A stretch of DNA of 29,754 nucleotides, from the NCBI GenBank assembly GCA_009885605.1, contig VFKK01000076.1, positions 1 through 29,754 on the forward strand, given 5' to 3'. This DNA comes from Cyclobacteriaceae bacterium (lineage in GTDB: Bacteria; Bacteroidota; Bacteroidia; Cytophagales; Cyclobacteriaceae). The notes below the pieces were generated by a model, which saw nothing but the letters and a program-made list of their open reading frames with translations, did no database searches and was not told the DNA's origin. This document shows positions 1 through 9,130 of the stretch, one piece after another. A program made the position numbers and the translations under genes. The number at the start of each line of letters is the position of its first letter. Position 1 is the first letter of the stretch.

Positions 1-983
1 AGATGTTTCCTTTCCAGGCAGGGTATTTATCAGATGTAACGAGTGTCAAGCCGCAAGTTGCGATAGATGGCACGTAGTAAGTTACCGGCTGCTCCATTCC
101 TTCTTTTTCAGTGATCTCAGTCAAAACAGTTCCGTCATAGTTCATTCCGTAGGAAATTACTGGCCAACCGTAGTTTTTGCCTTTTTCAATCAGGTTAAGT
201 TCGTCCCCGCCCATTGGACCATGCTCCACTTCCCAAAGTCTGTTGTTGGCTTTGTCGAAGATTAGGCCTTGTGGGTTTCTGTTGCCATAAGACCAGATAG
301 AAGGCACAGCTCCAGGAGTATTTACAAATGGATTGTCTGTTGGGATTTTTCCGTCGTCGTGGATTCTGTGAATTTTCCCATGTGCATTGGTCAGATCCTG
401 AGCATTCATAGGAATGTTGCCTTTATCACCGTTTGAGAAGTAAAGGTAACCTTCATTGTCAAACACGATTCGGCTTCCGAAGTGTCGTCCGCCTTTCCAT
501 GGCGGACCTGCTACGATCAATTCTTCCTGCTGCTCGGCTGTATTGCCTTCCAATTTGAATCTCATGATAGTGGTTGCTGCAGTGCTGTCTGGGAAATTTT
601 TCGCGTAAGCGATGTAAATCCAGCCATTTTCAGCATATTTTGGATGAACTGCGATGTCCAAGAGGCCGGCCTGATTTACAGCATGAACTGCAGGAAGTCC
701 TGCAACTTTTTCCCCTGTGAATTTATCATCCTTGAAAATCAAGATTTCTCCTTTTCTCTCAGTCACAAGCATTCTGCCATCACCGAGCCAAGTCATTCCC
801 CAAGGGTTTTCCAATTCGGAATAGAGCGTGTCAACATTAATAAGAAGCTTTTCTGTTTGAACAGAGTAGGTGGTGTCGATTGCCTCTTCGGTAATAGTCT
901 CACCCTGAGGACCGCAAGAAGTCCAGATGGAAACTCCTGCACCTAAAATGGCAATAGGTAAATAGCGTTTGATTGCTTTCATA
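1..983 (-). CDS. PQQ-dependent sugar dehydrogenase-like lipoprotein (partial, C-terminus outside window)
   Basis: The minus-strand frame is open from an ATG at 983 to the window edge, giving about 327 residues with no stop. The N-terminus has a basic start, a hydrophobic stretch and a lipobox-like WTSC at about residues 20-23, so a lipoprotein is likely. The body fits the glucose/sorbosone dehydrogenase beta-propeller family: ENPWGMTWLGDGRMLVTER near residue 60, then GLLDIAVHPKY, SYGNRNPQGLIFD and WEVEHGPMGGDELN. Family members oxidise aldose sugars at the cell surface with PQQ, and many have unknown substrates. A promoter-like TACCTTTA lies on the minus strand at 1004-1011, about 20 bases upstream. 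The family call is firm; substrate and cofactor use are inferred. Confidence 0.88.
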
Positions 984-1044
984 TCGTTTGATTTTGGAAG
1001 CGTAAAGGTAAGAGATCTAACTTAAATAAGAATTCTATCTTTTC

Positions 1045-2091
1045 TCAATGGCTATATTCGGTGATTTTCTTCTCAGTATTAGTTATCAAAGACTGAGCTT
1101 CCACCACCATTTCTTTCGATCCAATCAGCAAGGGTGTCCGCTGATGCAATGAATTTGGCTTGATTTCCATAATTCTTCTGTTTCCATCAATGGCTTTTCC
1201 GCCGGATTGCTCGGCAATAAATGCCAATGCGTTTGCCTCATATAGCAAGCGTAATTTCCCGCTGGGGTTTTTCCGAGTAGCAGGGTAAATATAGATCCCT
1301 CCTTTCAGAAGGTTTCGATGGAAATCAGCCACCAGCGAACCTATATATCGTGCGGCATATTTTCTGTCTTTGCAAAGATCAACATAGGCTTTGACTCCGC
1401 TTTCCCATTCTCTTTCCAGCCCCTCGTTGATCGAATATATCTCGCCTCTTTTTGGTGCCTGAATACCCGGATGAGAAAGGAAAAACTCCCCTAGTGAATT
1501 CTCATAAGTGAATCCATTTACACCATTTCCTGTGGTGTAGACTAGCATTGTGGAGGAGCCATAAAGTACATAACCTGCCGCCACTTGTTCAGTTCCTGGC
1601 TGCATGATGTCTTCCTCCATGATTGGCCTTCCCACAGGACTTTTTCTGCGGTAAATGGAAAAAATTGTCCCGATACTGATATTCACATCAATGTTTGAAC
1701 TTCCGTCCAGTGGATCAATCGCAACCACGTATTTTCCGGAACTGTTCTGAAGATCAATTACTGCATCTTCTTCCTCGGATACGATGGCGCAGACTTCTCC
1801 GCCTTTACTCAAAGCCCGCATGAATCGAATGTTTGCAATTACATCCAGTTTTTGTTGTTCTTCGCCTTGGACGTTGGTTTGTCCAAAGGCACCGCCAATA
1901 TTTGCCAGACCGGCGCGGTTAGTTTCCCGATTGACTATCTTAGCAGCCAGCGCTATGTCCCGGAGAAGCTGAGAGAGCTCTCCGGATGCAAATGGAAAAT
2001 CGCTTTGTTTGAGTTTGATAAAACGGTCCAGTGTGGTACCGACGGAATAGGCAAGACCGCTTCGATCTGGCTGATAAGGTAGAGTTTTCAT
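1045..2091 (-). CDS. fbp: Class I fructose-1,6-bisphosphatase
   Basis: This cytosolic gluconeogenic enzyme hydrolyses fructose 1,6-bisphosphate to fructose 6-phosphate with Mg2+. The 348-residue product has normal length for class I. The metal- and substrate-binding motif DPLDGSS is at residues 126-132, the acidic SEEE at 105-108 matches the upstream metal ligands, and GEEQQKLD at 76-83 follows the flexible loop. The C-terminal KLRLLYEANALAFIAEQSGG is typical of the family. The gene diverges from the aspartate kinase gene, with 57 bases between the two start codons. The ATG at 2091 fits the conserved N-terminal helix. Confidence 0.96.
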   Translation of the reverse strand: MKTLPYQPDRSGLAYSVGTTLDRFIKLKQSDFPFASGELSQLLRDIALAAKIVNRETNRAGLANIGGAFGQTNVQGEEQQKLDVIANIRFMRALSKGGEVCAIVSEEEDAVIDLQNSSGKYVVAIDPLDGSSNIDVNISIGTIFSIYRRKSPVGRPIMEEDIMQPGTEQVAAGYVLYGSSTMLVYTTGNGVNGFTYENSLGEFFLSHPGIQAPKRGEIYSINEGLEREWESGVKAYVDLCKDRKYAARYIGSLVADFHRNLLKGGIYIYPATRKNPSGKLRLLYEANALAFIAEQSGGKAIDGNRRIMEIKPNSLHQRTPLLIGSKEMVVEAQSLITNTEKKITEYSH

Positions 2092-2148
2092 AACTTAGAA
2101 AAGTGCAATATTTGGGTTTATACCTCCGAAAATTAGGAAATATTTCTT

Positions 2149-3423
2149 ATGGCTAAAACGATTGTTTACAAATTTGGAGGCGCATCTGTTAAAGATAGCG
2201 CTGCATTGAAAAACCTTTCAGATATTTTGCGTAATCGATTGCGAAACAATCTTGTGATCGTTGTTTCTGCCATGGGTAAAAGCACAAATTCTCTGGAAGG
2301 GATATTAGCCAGGAAGTTGGAAGGGGGAAATTTTTCCAGGGATTGTGCAATTTTGAATCAATATCATCTTGAGATTTGTGAATCTCTTTTTCCAGCTGAT
2401 CATGTTATTTTTGCTCAGCTTGATAATTATTTTATTCAACTTGAAAATGATTTAGCGAAGCCGCTTTCCCGTGAAAATTACGACGAGTATTACGATCGGA
2501 TTGTCGGTTACGGAGAGTTGATCTCCTCCCGAATCGTGATGGAATATCTTTGCCTTGTTGGTCTGGTCGTTCTTTGGCAGGACGCTCGAGAATTGATTCG
2601 TACCAATAGCGACTTCCGATTTGCTAAGATTGACTTCGAAAAAACCCGTGCTAATTGCCAAAATAAGTTGAAACCAATCCTTGAGAAGTACCCTGTGCTC
2701 ACACAGGGATTTATTGGATCAGATTCGAATGGCAGATCTACCACACTCGGCAGAGAAGGATCTGATTTTACCGCGGCAATTTTGGCTACAAGTCTCGACG
2801 CAGGATCAGTGACAATTTGGAAAGACGTGCCCGGAGTTTTGAATGCTGATCCAAAAATTTTTCCGGACACGGAGCTTTTTACAGAACTTGATTACAGACA
2901 AGCTGCCGAAATGACTTATTACGGTGCTTCGGTCATCCATCCTAAAACCATCAAACCACTTGCAAATGCCGGAATTCCTCTTTTTGTCAAGTCATTTCTG
3001 AATCCTGAAGCAGACGGTACCAAGATCCACGGAGCAGCTGAGCCAAATTTTATTCCCACGATTGTGCTCAAAAAAGATCAGATTTTGGTGAGTTTGAAGG
3101 TTACGGACTTTACGTTTATTGAGGAAAAGCATATTCACCTCGTCTATGAGCAACTACAATTCCTGAAACTTCGGGTAAACATGCTTCAGACTTCTGCCAT
3201 CAGTATCTCTATTGTGATCGATTCACAGCTTTTCAAACTTGAGCAATTGATCGAGAAAATGAGAGGAGATTTTGAAGTTCGTTACAATGAGGGATTGGAA
3301 TTATTGACCATTCTCCATCCGGATGAGGACTCGATTTCCGATAATATTTTTGGACATGAGATCCTTCTGGAGCAAACTACCCGGAATACATTTCAGGTGG
3401 TCCGGAAAGTCCGAATAAGCTGA
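2149..3423 (+). CDS. lysC: Monofunctional aspartate kinase
   Basis: The enzyme phosphorylates L-aspartate in the first step toward lysine (diaminopimelate), threonine and methionine. The 424-residue product starts with the ATP/aspartate motif KFGGASV at residues 8-14, usually KFGGTSV. It continues with VVSAMGKSTN (38-47), GYGELISSRIV (120-130), DARELIRTN (145-153), the kinase signature TTLGREGSDFTAA (198-210) and HPKTIKPLANAGIP (264-277). After about residue 300 a diverged ACT-type regulatory region follows. No homoserine dehydrogenase domain is fused. The gene diverges from fbp. I see no lysine riboswitch in the short leader. Whether it is feedback-inhibited cannot be read from the sequence. 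Confidence 0.93.
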   Translation: MAKTIVYKFGGASVKDSAALKNLSDILRNRLRNNLVIVVSAMGKSTNSLEGILARKLEGGNFSRDCAILNQYHLEICESLFPADHVIFAQLDNYFIQLENDLAKPLSRENYDEYYDRIVGYGELISSRIVMEYLCLVGLVVLWQDARELIRTNSDFRFAKIDFEKTRANCQNKLKPILEKYPVLTQGFIGSDSNGRSTTLGREGSDFTAAILATSLDAGSVTIWKDVPGVLNADPKIFPDTELFTELDYRQAAEMTYYGASVIHPKTIKPLANAGIPLFVKSFLNPEADGTKIHGAAEPNFIPTIVLKKDQILVSLKVTDFTFIEEKHIHLVYEQLQFLKLRVNMLQTSAISISIVIDSQLFKLEQLIEKMRGDFEVRYNEGLELLTILHPDEDSISDNIFGHEILLEQTTRNTFQVVRKVRIS

Positions 3424-3569
3424 AGGGAATTTTTAGGAAGGAAAGGGACTCATTCTATGATTTTGAAACACAAAAAACTCCGCTCAAGGATAAAGGTAAG
3501 AACCTAAGTTACTTTGAGTAAAAATTAAGAATTCTTACCTAATTTGGATAATTGAAAAACAATCAACCC

Positions 3570-4694
3570 ATGCCTATGAAACCAAGACGTATATTTCTTC
3601 AAAAAGCCGGTCTTTCAGCATTCGCTTTGAGCCTTCCGGTATTCAATTCAGTTTCAGCGATGACTGCTTTTTCAAATTCCGCAGGACGGGAGGATAAGCC
3701 GCTTCGAGTCGCCATCATGGGACTTGGGAGCTACGGTACCAGAGTGGCTGATGCGATGCAAACTTGCAAGCGGGCAAAACTTGTAGGAGTCATTTCCGGC
3801 ACCCCTTCCAAAATAGAAACCTGGAAAACCAAGTACGGTATTCCGGCTAAAAATTGCTATAACTACCAAAATTACTCTCAAATCAAGAATAATCCGGATA
3901 TCGATGCGGTCTATGTGACCACTCCAAATGCCTTGCACAAAGAGAATGTGATCGGTGTGGCAAATGCCGGAAAACATGCGATTTGCGAGAAACCGCTTTC
4001 GATAAATGCTGCAGATGCAGAGGAAATGGTCAAGGTCTGTAAAGCTGCCAATGTTCAATTACTGGTGGGATACAGAATGCACTTCGAACCGAAAACGCTT
4101 GAAGTTATTCGCATGCGAGCTGCGGGAGAATTTGGGAAAGTTCTGTTTTTTCAGGGACTGAGCGGATTTATCATTGGAGATCCAACACAATGGAGATTGA
4201 ATCCAGTCCTTTCCGGAGGCGGTGCGATGATGGATATTGGCGTTTACTCCATCAATGGAGCCAGATATATGATCGGTGAAGAGCCGATTTGGGTGACTGC
4301 GCAAGAGGTGAAAACTGATCCGATCAAATTCAAAGAAGGAATTGACGAGACGATTACTTTCCAGATGGGCTTTCCGGGCGGAGCAGTTGCTTCCTGTCTT
4401 TCCACTTATGCATTGAATAACTTGGATAAATTTTACTTGGACGGGACCAAAGGATTTGCAGAAATGCAGCCTTCAACCGGTTATGGACCTATCAAGGCGA
4501 AGACACACAAAGGCGAAATTGATATACCTCATGTGACTCACCAAACTGTTCAAATGGACGAAATGGCAGCGATTATCCTTGATGGGAAAAAACCGATTGT
4601 TCCTGTGGATGGAATCGAAGGGTGGAAGGATATGAAAATTGTTGATGCAATTTTTGAAGCGGTGAAGACAGGAAAAAAAGTAATGCTTACCTAA
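3570..4694 (+). CDS. Tat-exported Gfo/Idh/MocA family oxidoreductase
   Basis: This is a 374-residue NAD(P)-dependent sugar-type oxidoreductase. I chose the ATG at 3570; an in-frame TTG at 3552 adds six residues but is less likely, and an ATG at 3576 is also possible. The N-terminus has a twin-arginine motif, PRRIFLQKAG (residues 5-14), before a hydrophobic stretch, so export of the folded, cofactor-loaded protein is expected. The Rossmann motif GLGSYG is at 51-56, the family EKP at 140-142 (CEKPLS), and DIGVYSIN at 222-229, as in glucose-fructose oxidoreductase-like members. The substrate is unknown. The gene is flanked by its own terminator at 4738-4770 and seems to be transcribed alone. Confidence 0.9.
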   Translation: MPMKPRRIFLQKAGLSAFALSLPVFNSVSAMTAFSNSAGREDKPLRVAIMGLGSYGTRVADAMQTCKRAKLVGVISGTPSKIETWKTKYGIPAKNCYNYQNYSQIKNNPDIDAVYVTTPNALHKENVIGVANAGKHAICEKPLSINAADAEEMVKVCKAANVQLLVGYRMHFEPKTLEVIRMRAAGEFGKVLFFQGLSGFIIGDPTQWRLNPVLSGGGAMMDIGVYSINGARYMIGEEPIWVTAQEVKTDPIKFKEGIDETITFQMGFPGGAVASCLSTYALNNLDKFYLDGTKGFAEMQPSTGYGPIKAKTHKGEIDIPHVTHQTVQMDEMAAIILDGKKPIVPVDGIEGWKDMKIVDAIFEAVKTGKKVMLT

Positions 4695-4737
4695 TTACCC
4701 GACCTCTTCCAGCATCAGTTTCCTAAAAAATCAAAAC

Positions 4738-4770
4738 CAGCCAGAAATCAAATTTTCTGGCTGTTTCTTT
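4738..4770 (+). terminator. Intrinsic terminator after the Gfo/Idh/MocA gene
   Basis: A 10-base-pair perfect stem (CAGCCAGAAA at 4738-4747 with TTTCTGGCTG at 4754-4763) closes a six-base loop and is followed by TTTCTTT. It lies 43 bases after the stop codon at 4694. The rest of 4695-4861 shows nothing else. Confidence 0.8.
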
Positions 4771-4861
4771 AAAATCTTACAACTTCCCGGATTATTGATT
4801 TCCAGAATTGAAAGGAGGCCGCTTTATAGAGCAGCGCAAATCATGATTTTCAAAAGAGATT

Positions 4862-5737
4862 TTACCTTACAAATCGGTTGATGGTCCGCTCAATTCCCGG
4901 AAGATATGCGGAGCCAAAAAGGTTGAGATGGACGAGCAGAGGATAGAGATTGTAGACTCCTATCCTTGCCTCGAAACCGGGTTCCAAAGGTAATATTGAC
5001 TCATAAGAATCGTAAAACCTGGAATCAAAACCTCCGAATAGTCTGCTGAAAGCAAGATCCATTTCCCGATGGCCAAAATAAATGGCAGGATCAATCAGGC
5101 AGGGTTGACCGGAAGAATTGCTGATCACATTGCCAGACCAAAGGTCACCATGCAAAAGGGAGGGTTTTTCATTTGGGAAGATCGATTCCATCTTGGAATA
5201 GATCGCTTTAAATTTTTTCAGAAATTCCAGGGGAATCAGTTTATCGAAATAAGCTTTTCCCAACAGTGGTTCAAGTCTTTGCTCGATAAAAAAATCTACC
5301 CAGCTATCAGAATGGAGGTTTTTTTGTGTGAGGGAGGCAATATAATTATCATTTTCAAACCCAAATTCTTTGCTGTGAGTCAGGTGTAAATGGGCGAGAC
5401 CAATCCCCAGATTTTCCCAATAATCCAGCTGGTATCTGCCTGAGGGAATGAATTCTGAAAGAAGGTAATTATAGTCTCCCACGCGTCCGGATCCGTAGGT
5501 TTGGGGGACTTTCAGAAAAGTAGATTTACGGAGTATTTCCAGGCCCTCGGCCTCTTTGAGGAGGATATTTTTTTCGTGATCGAAGTTGAGTTTGAGAAAA
5601 AAAATACCCTCCGAACTATCCAGTCTGATGCCTTGATTGTGTGTGCCGGCTGCTACCAGGGACGCTGATTTCAGTTGGGTAAAAGGTCCCAGGCTTTTGA
5701 AAAGTACTTGCTCGTAGATCTCATTCTGATCAAACAT
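4862..5737 (-). CDS. Fructosamine kinase family protein
   Basis: The 291-residue product belongs to the fructosamine-3-kinase family, which has an aminoglycoside-phosphotransferase-like fold. FLKLN near residue 47-51 carries the likely ATP lysine. The catalytic loop LLHGDLWSGN is at 194-203 and the metal-binding LIDPAIYFGHREMDLAF at 214-230. Known bacterial homologues phosphorylate ketoamines such as ribulosamines and erythrulosamines on proteins, making glycation products unstable so that the amine is restored. The start codon lies inside the end of the upstream phosphatase gene (8-base overlap), which implies translational coupling. The preferred sugar cannot be told from the sequence. Confidence 0.93.
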   Translation of the reverse strand: MFDQNEIYEQVLFKSLGPFTQLKSASLVAAGTHNQGIRLDSSEGIFFLKLNFDHEKNILLKEAEGLEILRKSTFLKVPQTYGSGRVGDYNYLLSEFIPSGRYQLDYWENLGIGLAHLHLTHSKEFGFENDNYIASLTQKNLHSDSWVDFFIEQRLEPLLGKAYFDKLIPLEFLKKFKAIYSKMESIFPNEKPSLLHGDLWSGNVISNSSGQPCLIDPAIYFGHREMDLAFSRLFGGFDSRFYDSYESILPLEPGFEARIGVYNLYPLLVHLNLFGSAYLPGIERTINRFVR

Positions 5738-6215
5738 ACAATTGATGGGTCTCTTTTACTTTCGTCAGGAAGCCGTCCATAGCCTCATCAAGGATTGTAT
5801 ATATTTCCTCAAAACCTTCCTCTCCTCCATAATATGGATCCGGGACGGGAAGCCCTTCGGAATCGGGAGCAAAATTGCGCATTAGATGAATTTCCTTTTG
5901 TGCGAAGCCAAAATGAGCTTTTAGGTTCTCCAGATTACGGATGTTATTCTCATCCATTGCAATGATGTAATCGAAATCTCTGAAGTCAGTTCTGTTCACT
6001 TGCCTGCCTCGATGTTTAAGGGTAAGACCATGCTCAGCAGCGCATTTAAGGGTGCGTTCATCGGGAAGTTCGCCGATATGAAAATCGGAAGTTCCCGCAC
6101 TGTCAGATTTGAATTGATTGCGCAGGCCTGCGTCAGTTACCTTTTTATTAAAAATGGCCATGGCCAAAGGTGAACGACAAATATTTCCAAGACATACAAA
6201 TAAAACTCGAATCAT
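5730..6215 (-). CDS. Low-molecular-weight protein-tyrosine-phosphatase family enzyme
   Basis: A 161-residue cytosolic phosphatase of normal family length. The P-loop VCLGNICRS places the nucleophile at Cys8 and the phosphate-binding Arg at 14. The general-acid motif is PDPYYGG at 125-131, with Asp126. It is the first gene of a two-gene unit and overlaps the fructosamine kinase gene by 8 bases. Classical members act on phosphotyrosine. Relatives encoded beside fructosamine kinases have been shown to remove 5-phosphates from protein-bound ribulosamine or erythrulosamine, so this copy may prepare substrate for its neighbour. No clear promoter was found in 6216-6407. Confidence 0.94.
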   Translation of the reverse strand: MIRVLFVCLGNICRSPLAMAIFNKKVTDAGLRNQFKSDSAGTSDFHIGELPDERTLKCAAEHGLTLKHRGRQVNRTDFRDFDYIIAMDENNIRNLENLKAHFGFAQKEIHLMRNFAPDSEGLPVPDPYYGGEEGFEEIYTILDEAMDGFLTKVKETHQLYV

Positions 6216-6407
6216 AGCGCTTGAAACACTGGAAAAAAGGGTGTATAGAACAACTGGGGATTTTGAAAGTACCTATTTTTCAGATGAATTACACAGCAGT
6301 TTTTATTTTTTTGGAGAAAAAAATTAAAACCCTGACCCAAGTAAACGTTCGGCTTTCGTTGTTTTTGCAAATATGAAGATTTCCCGTTGAATGGCTACTT
6401 TTGGAGA

Positions 6408-7652
6408 ATGAATTGGTTCTACCGTTTAGGTTTGTTTGTACTTAGTGTCCTTTTACCTGTGGCAGGAATTTTCAGCCCAAAAGTCCGTCATTTTTTGAAA
6501 GGAAGGCAATCAGTTTTTCGAGAGCTCATCGAATTTCGAAAATTAAATAGTGGGCCGCTGGCGTGGTTTCACGTGGCCTCACTAGGAGAATATGAGCAAG
6601 CCCGGCCAGTAATCGCTGAACTGAAAAAAACAAGACCTGAGTTAAAGATCGCAGTCAGTTTCTTTAGCCCTTCCGGCTACGACAACGTCATCAAAAGGAC
6701 CCAGCCAAATGTGGATTTCATTACGTATTTGCCTTTGGATCGAAAACGCCTTGCAGTTCGGTTTGTGGAGATAATGAAGCCTGAGCTTGCTTTTTTTGTC
6801 AAATACGATCTTTGGCCTCAGCATATTTTAGCTCTGAACGCGGCTAAAATCCCAATCTTTTTGGTTTCGGCTTCATTTCGTTCGGATCATATTTACTTTC
6901 GGTCGAATGGATTTTTCAGAAAAATCCTTTTTGAGCTCGATTACATTTTCACCCAAAATCAGCAAAGCATTGACCTTTTGAAGTCAATCGGATTTGAACA
7001 GGCTGAAATAGCAGGGGATACCCGATTTGACCGGGTGATGGCTACGGCTTCCAACCCGAAGGAATTTCCCGAAATCAAAAAATGGGTTGGAGACAAGACC
7101 ACGATAGTTGTGGGATCGGCTTGGGAAGAGGATATGAAGATTTTGATTCCTGTGATTAATTCCCGGCCGGATTATCGATGGATTATCGCTCCACACGATT
7201 TAAATCCCCAACCCATGAAGACTTGGGCAAATTCGATAAGCCTGAATTCTTCCCGATATTCGCACTGGGATAAATCCAGTTCTGTTGAGGTACTTTTCAT
7301 CGATAATATTGGGATGTTGAGTTCTTTGTTTCAGTTTGCCAAAGTGGGGTATGTAGGCGGAGCATTTGGTAAGGGACTGCACAATATTCTGGAGCCTGTT
7401 GGATTTGGGTTGCCTGTGATTTTTGGCAAGATGAAAAAGTCTGAAAAATTTCCGGAAGCCGCCCAAAGTCAGCGGGAAGGTTGCGGATTTGAAGTTGAAA
7501 ATGAGTTGACTTTGAGAGCCGTTTTTGAAAAGCTGGAGCAAGAAGATTTTTATAAGAAAAGCTCTGAATCTGCTCGAATTTGGGTAAACTCAAATCTTGG
7601 TGCTGCTGGGAAAATAATAGAAAAAGTGAATAAACTAATGCTCAGGAAATGA
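6408..7652 (+). CDS. waaA: 3-deoxy-D-manno-octulosonic acid (Kdo) transferase
   Basis: The enzyme adds Kdo from CMP-Kdo to lipid A precursors at the inner membrane. I chose the ATG at 6408, preceded by GGAGA a few bases upstream; a TTG at 6387 would add seven residues. The 414-residue protein begins with one hydrophobic anchor (residues 4-20). HVASLGEYEQARP near 55-67 contains the likely catalytic base Glu61, as in WaaA SVGE motifs. The GT-B C-terminal half ends with GGAFGKGLHNILEPVGFGLPVIFG, the CMP-Kdo binding region. Its stop overlaps the rsgA start by four bases (ATGA). It shows that the cell makes Kdo-containing lipopolysaccharide. Confidence 0.95.
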   Translation: MNWFYRLGLFVLSVLLPVAGIFSPKVRHFLKGRQSVFRELIEFRKLNSGPLAWFHVASLGEYEQARPVIAELKKTRPELKIAVSFFSPSGYDNVIKRTQPNVDFITYLPLDRKRLAVRFVEIMKPELAFFVKYDLWPQHILALNAAKIPIFLVSASFRSDHIYFRSNGFFRKILFELDYIFTQNQQSIDLLKSIGFEQAEIAGDTRFDRVMATASNPKEFPEIKKWVGDKTTIVVGSAWEEDMKILIPVINSRPDYRWIIAPHDLNPQPMKTWANSISLNSSRYSHWDKSSSVEVLFIDNIGMLSSLFQFAKVGYVGGAFGKGLHNILEPVGFGLPVIFGKMKKSEKFPEAAQSQREGCGFEVENELTLRAVFEKLEQEDFYKKSSESARIWVNSNLGAAGKIIEKVNKLMLRK

Positions 7653-8572
7653 AAGGAAGAGTCATCAAATCCACCGGAAGTTGGTACATCGTCCAAGTAG
7701 AGCAAGAAGTCCTTTCAGCGAGACTGAAAGGTAAATTCAAGCAGGAAGAAACTAAGCTGACCAATCCGATTGCAGTGGGAGATTGGGTAGTGCTGGAAAA
7801 GGAAGAAAATCAACAGACAGCTGTAATCTCAGAAATCCTTCCCCGGGAAAATTATGTAATCCGAAAGTCAACGCGAAAGCAACACTTCTCCCATATCATA
7901 GCGAGCAATCTGGATCAGGCGATATTGGTCATCACCATGAAGAATCCAAGAACTTCTCTTGGTTTTATCGACCGATTTTTGGTCAGCACAGAGAGTTTTC
8001 GGATTCCTGCAATGCTGGTTGTAAACAAAATGGATCAGCTTGAAGGTGAAGATGCTGAAGAATGGCTTCAGGATATTCATGAGATTTATGAGCCTTTGGG
8101 GTATCAGGTTTTGGAAGTTTCTGCGTTGAAAGAGGAAAATCTCCTCGACAAATTCCGACCGTATCTGCAAGGCAAATCAAGCTTGATTGCCGGACACTCC
8201 GGCGTAGGCAAATCTACCTTGCTTAATGCACTGATTCCAAACGCAGATCAGGGAACAAAAGAGATTTCCACTTATTCTACAAAAGGCGTTCATACGACAA
8301 CTTTTGCAGAGCTTTTCATCGTTCCTGGAGGCGGGGATTTGATCGATACTCCGGGAATCAAGGAGTTTGGGATTTTGGATATCGAGGATCATGAGCTTTC
8401 TCATTTTTTTCCTGAAATGAGAAAATACCTTGGTCAATGCAAATACAATAATTGTCAGCACGTGAACGAGCCGGGATGTGTTGTAATTAAGAAAATGGAG
8501 GAAGGATACATTCATCCCTATCGCTATCAGAGCTACTTGAATATTTTGAATGAGGAGGATAGTTTCCGTTAA
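7649..8572 (+). CDS. rsgA: Ribosome small-subunit-dependent GTPase A
   Basis: A circularly permuted GTPase that checks late 30S subunit maturation and promotes RbfA release. The 307-residue protein has an N-terminal OB fold (about 1-70), then the permuted GTPase motifs: G4 NKMD at 126-129, G5 SAL at 158-160, G1 GHSGVGKS at 182-189, G3 DTPG at 233-236. The C-terminal zinc finger ligands are Cys264, Cys269, His271 and Cys277. The start overlaps the waaA stop (ATGA), so the two are translationally coupled. Confidence 0.97.
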   Translation: MKGRVIKSTGSWYIVQVEQEVLSARLKGKFKQEETKLTNPIAVGDWVVLEKEENQQTAVISEILPRENYVIRKSTRKQHFSHIIASNLDQAILVITMKNPRTSLGFIDRFLVSTESFRIPAMLVVNKMDQLEGEDAEEWLQDIHEIYEPLGYQVLEVSALKEENLLDKFRPYLQGKSSLIAGHSGVGKSTLLNALIPNADQGTKEISTYSTKGVHTTTFAELFIVPGGGDLIDTPGIKEFGILDIEDHELSHFFPEMRKYLGQCKYNNCQHVNEPGCVVIKKMEEGYIHPYRYQSYLNILNEEDSFR

Positions 8573-8587
8573 GGCTGCATCCGTATT

Positions 8588-8617
8588 TTGAATCCAAAGA
8601 GAATTGGCCTAATTTTC
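8588..8617 (+). promoter_or_regulatory. Bacteroidota-type promoter for the phosphoribosyltransferase-panB pair
   Basis: TTG at 8588-8590, 19 bases, then TAATTTTC at 8610-8617, one base off TAnnTTTG. The ATG is 18 bases further on, which gives a leader of about 11 bases. It lies in the 62-base gap after rsgA, so the pair may have its own transcript as well as read-through. Confidence 0.45.
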
Positions 8618-8634
8618 ATTTTTGAAAGACAACC

Positions 8635-9126
8635 ATGAGCGAAGTACTCAACCATCAACAAATCAAGAAAAAAATCACCCGAATGGCGTTTGAGATTTAC
8701 GAACGAAATCACAGTGCAGTGGGTGTTGTTTTCGCAGGAATCTCTGGAATGGGCGTGACATTGGCTGATTTGCTTGCGAAAGAATTGGCCTCAATTTCTC
8801 CTTTGAAAATCGAAAAAATAGATATTAAACTGGACAAATCAGATGTGGCATTATCTGAAATTGAGCTTTCCAAGGAGATAGATTTGACCGGAAAAACATT
8901 GATTTTAGTCGATGATGTTCTGAATACCGGTAAGACTTTAGCGTATGCCATGAAGCCATTTCTGGATAAGGAACTCAAGAAAATGGAAATTGCAGTTTTG
9001 GTAAATCGAAGTCACGGATTATTTCCAATTCGACCGGATTATACAGGATATGAGCTGGCGACCACTTTCAATGATCATATTCGGGTGGATTTTTCGGGCC
9101 CCAAATACTCAGTAATACTTCACTAA
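8635..9126 (+). CDS. PyrR-like phosphoribosyltransferase family protein
   Basis: A 163-residue type I phosphoribosyltransferase. The PRPP-binding loop LVDDVLNTGKT is at 91-101. The C-terminal VNRSHGLFPIRPDYTGYE (123-140) resembles the DRGHRELPIRPDFVG segment of PyrR, the pyrimidine regulator and uracil phosphoribosyltransferase. It may therefore be an RNA-binding regulator, a weak uracil transferase or another base-salvage enzyme. Separate real uracil salvage is encoded by upp in the same window. panB starts four bases after its stop, so the two form an operon. No PyrR-type anti-terminator structure was recognised before the pyrimidine genes here. Confidence 0.82.
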   Translation: MSEVLNHQQIKKKITRMAFEIYERNHSAVGVVFAGISGMGVTLADLLAKELASISPLKIEKIDIKLDKSDVALSEIELSKEIDLTGKTLILVDDVLNTGKTLAYAMKPFLDKELKKMEIAVLVNRSHGLFPIRPDYTGYELATTFNDHIRVDFSGPKYSVILH

Positions 9127-9130
9127 TCCC

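Noticed and set aside
482..946. A 154-residue plus-strand open frame near the left edge
   Set aside because: It lies opposite the sugar dehydrogenase frame, which has clear family motifs; the plus-strand product looks like no protein family.
2092..2148. Lysine riboswitch before the aspartate kinase gene
   Set aside because: The gap is only 57 bases, far too short for that aptamer.
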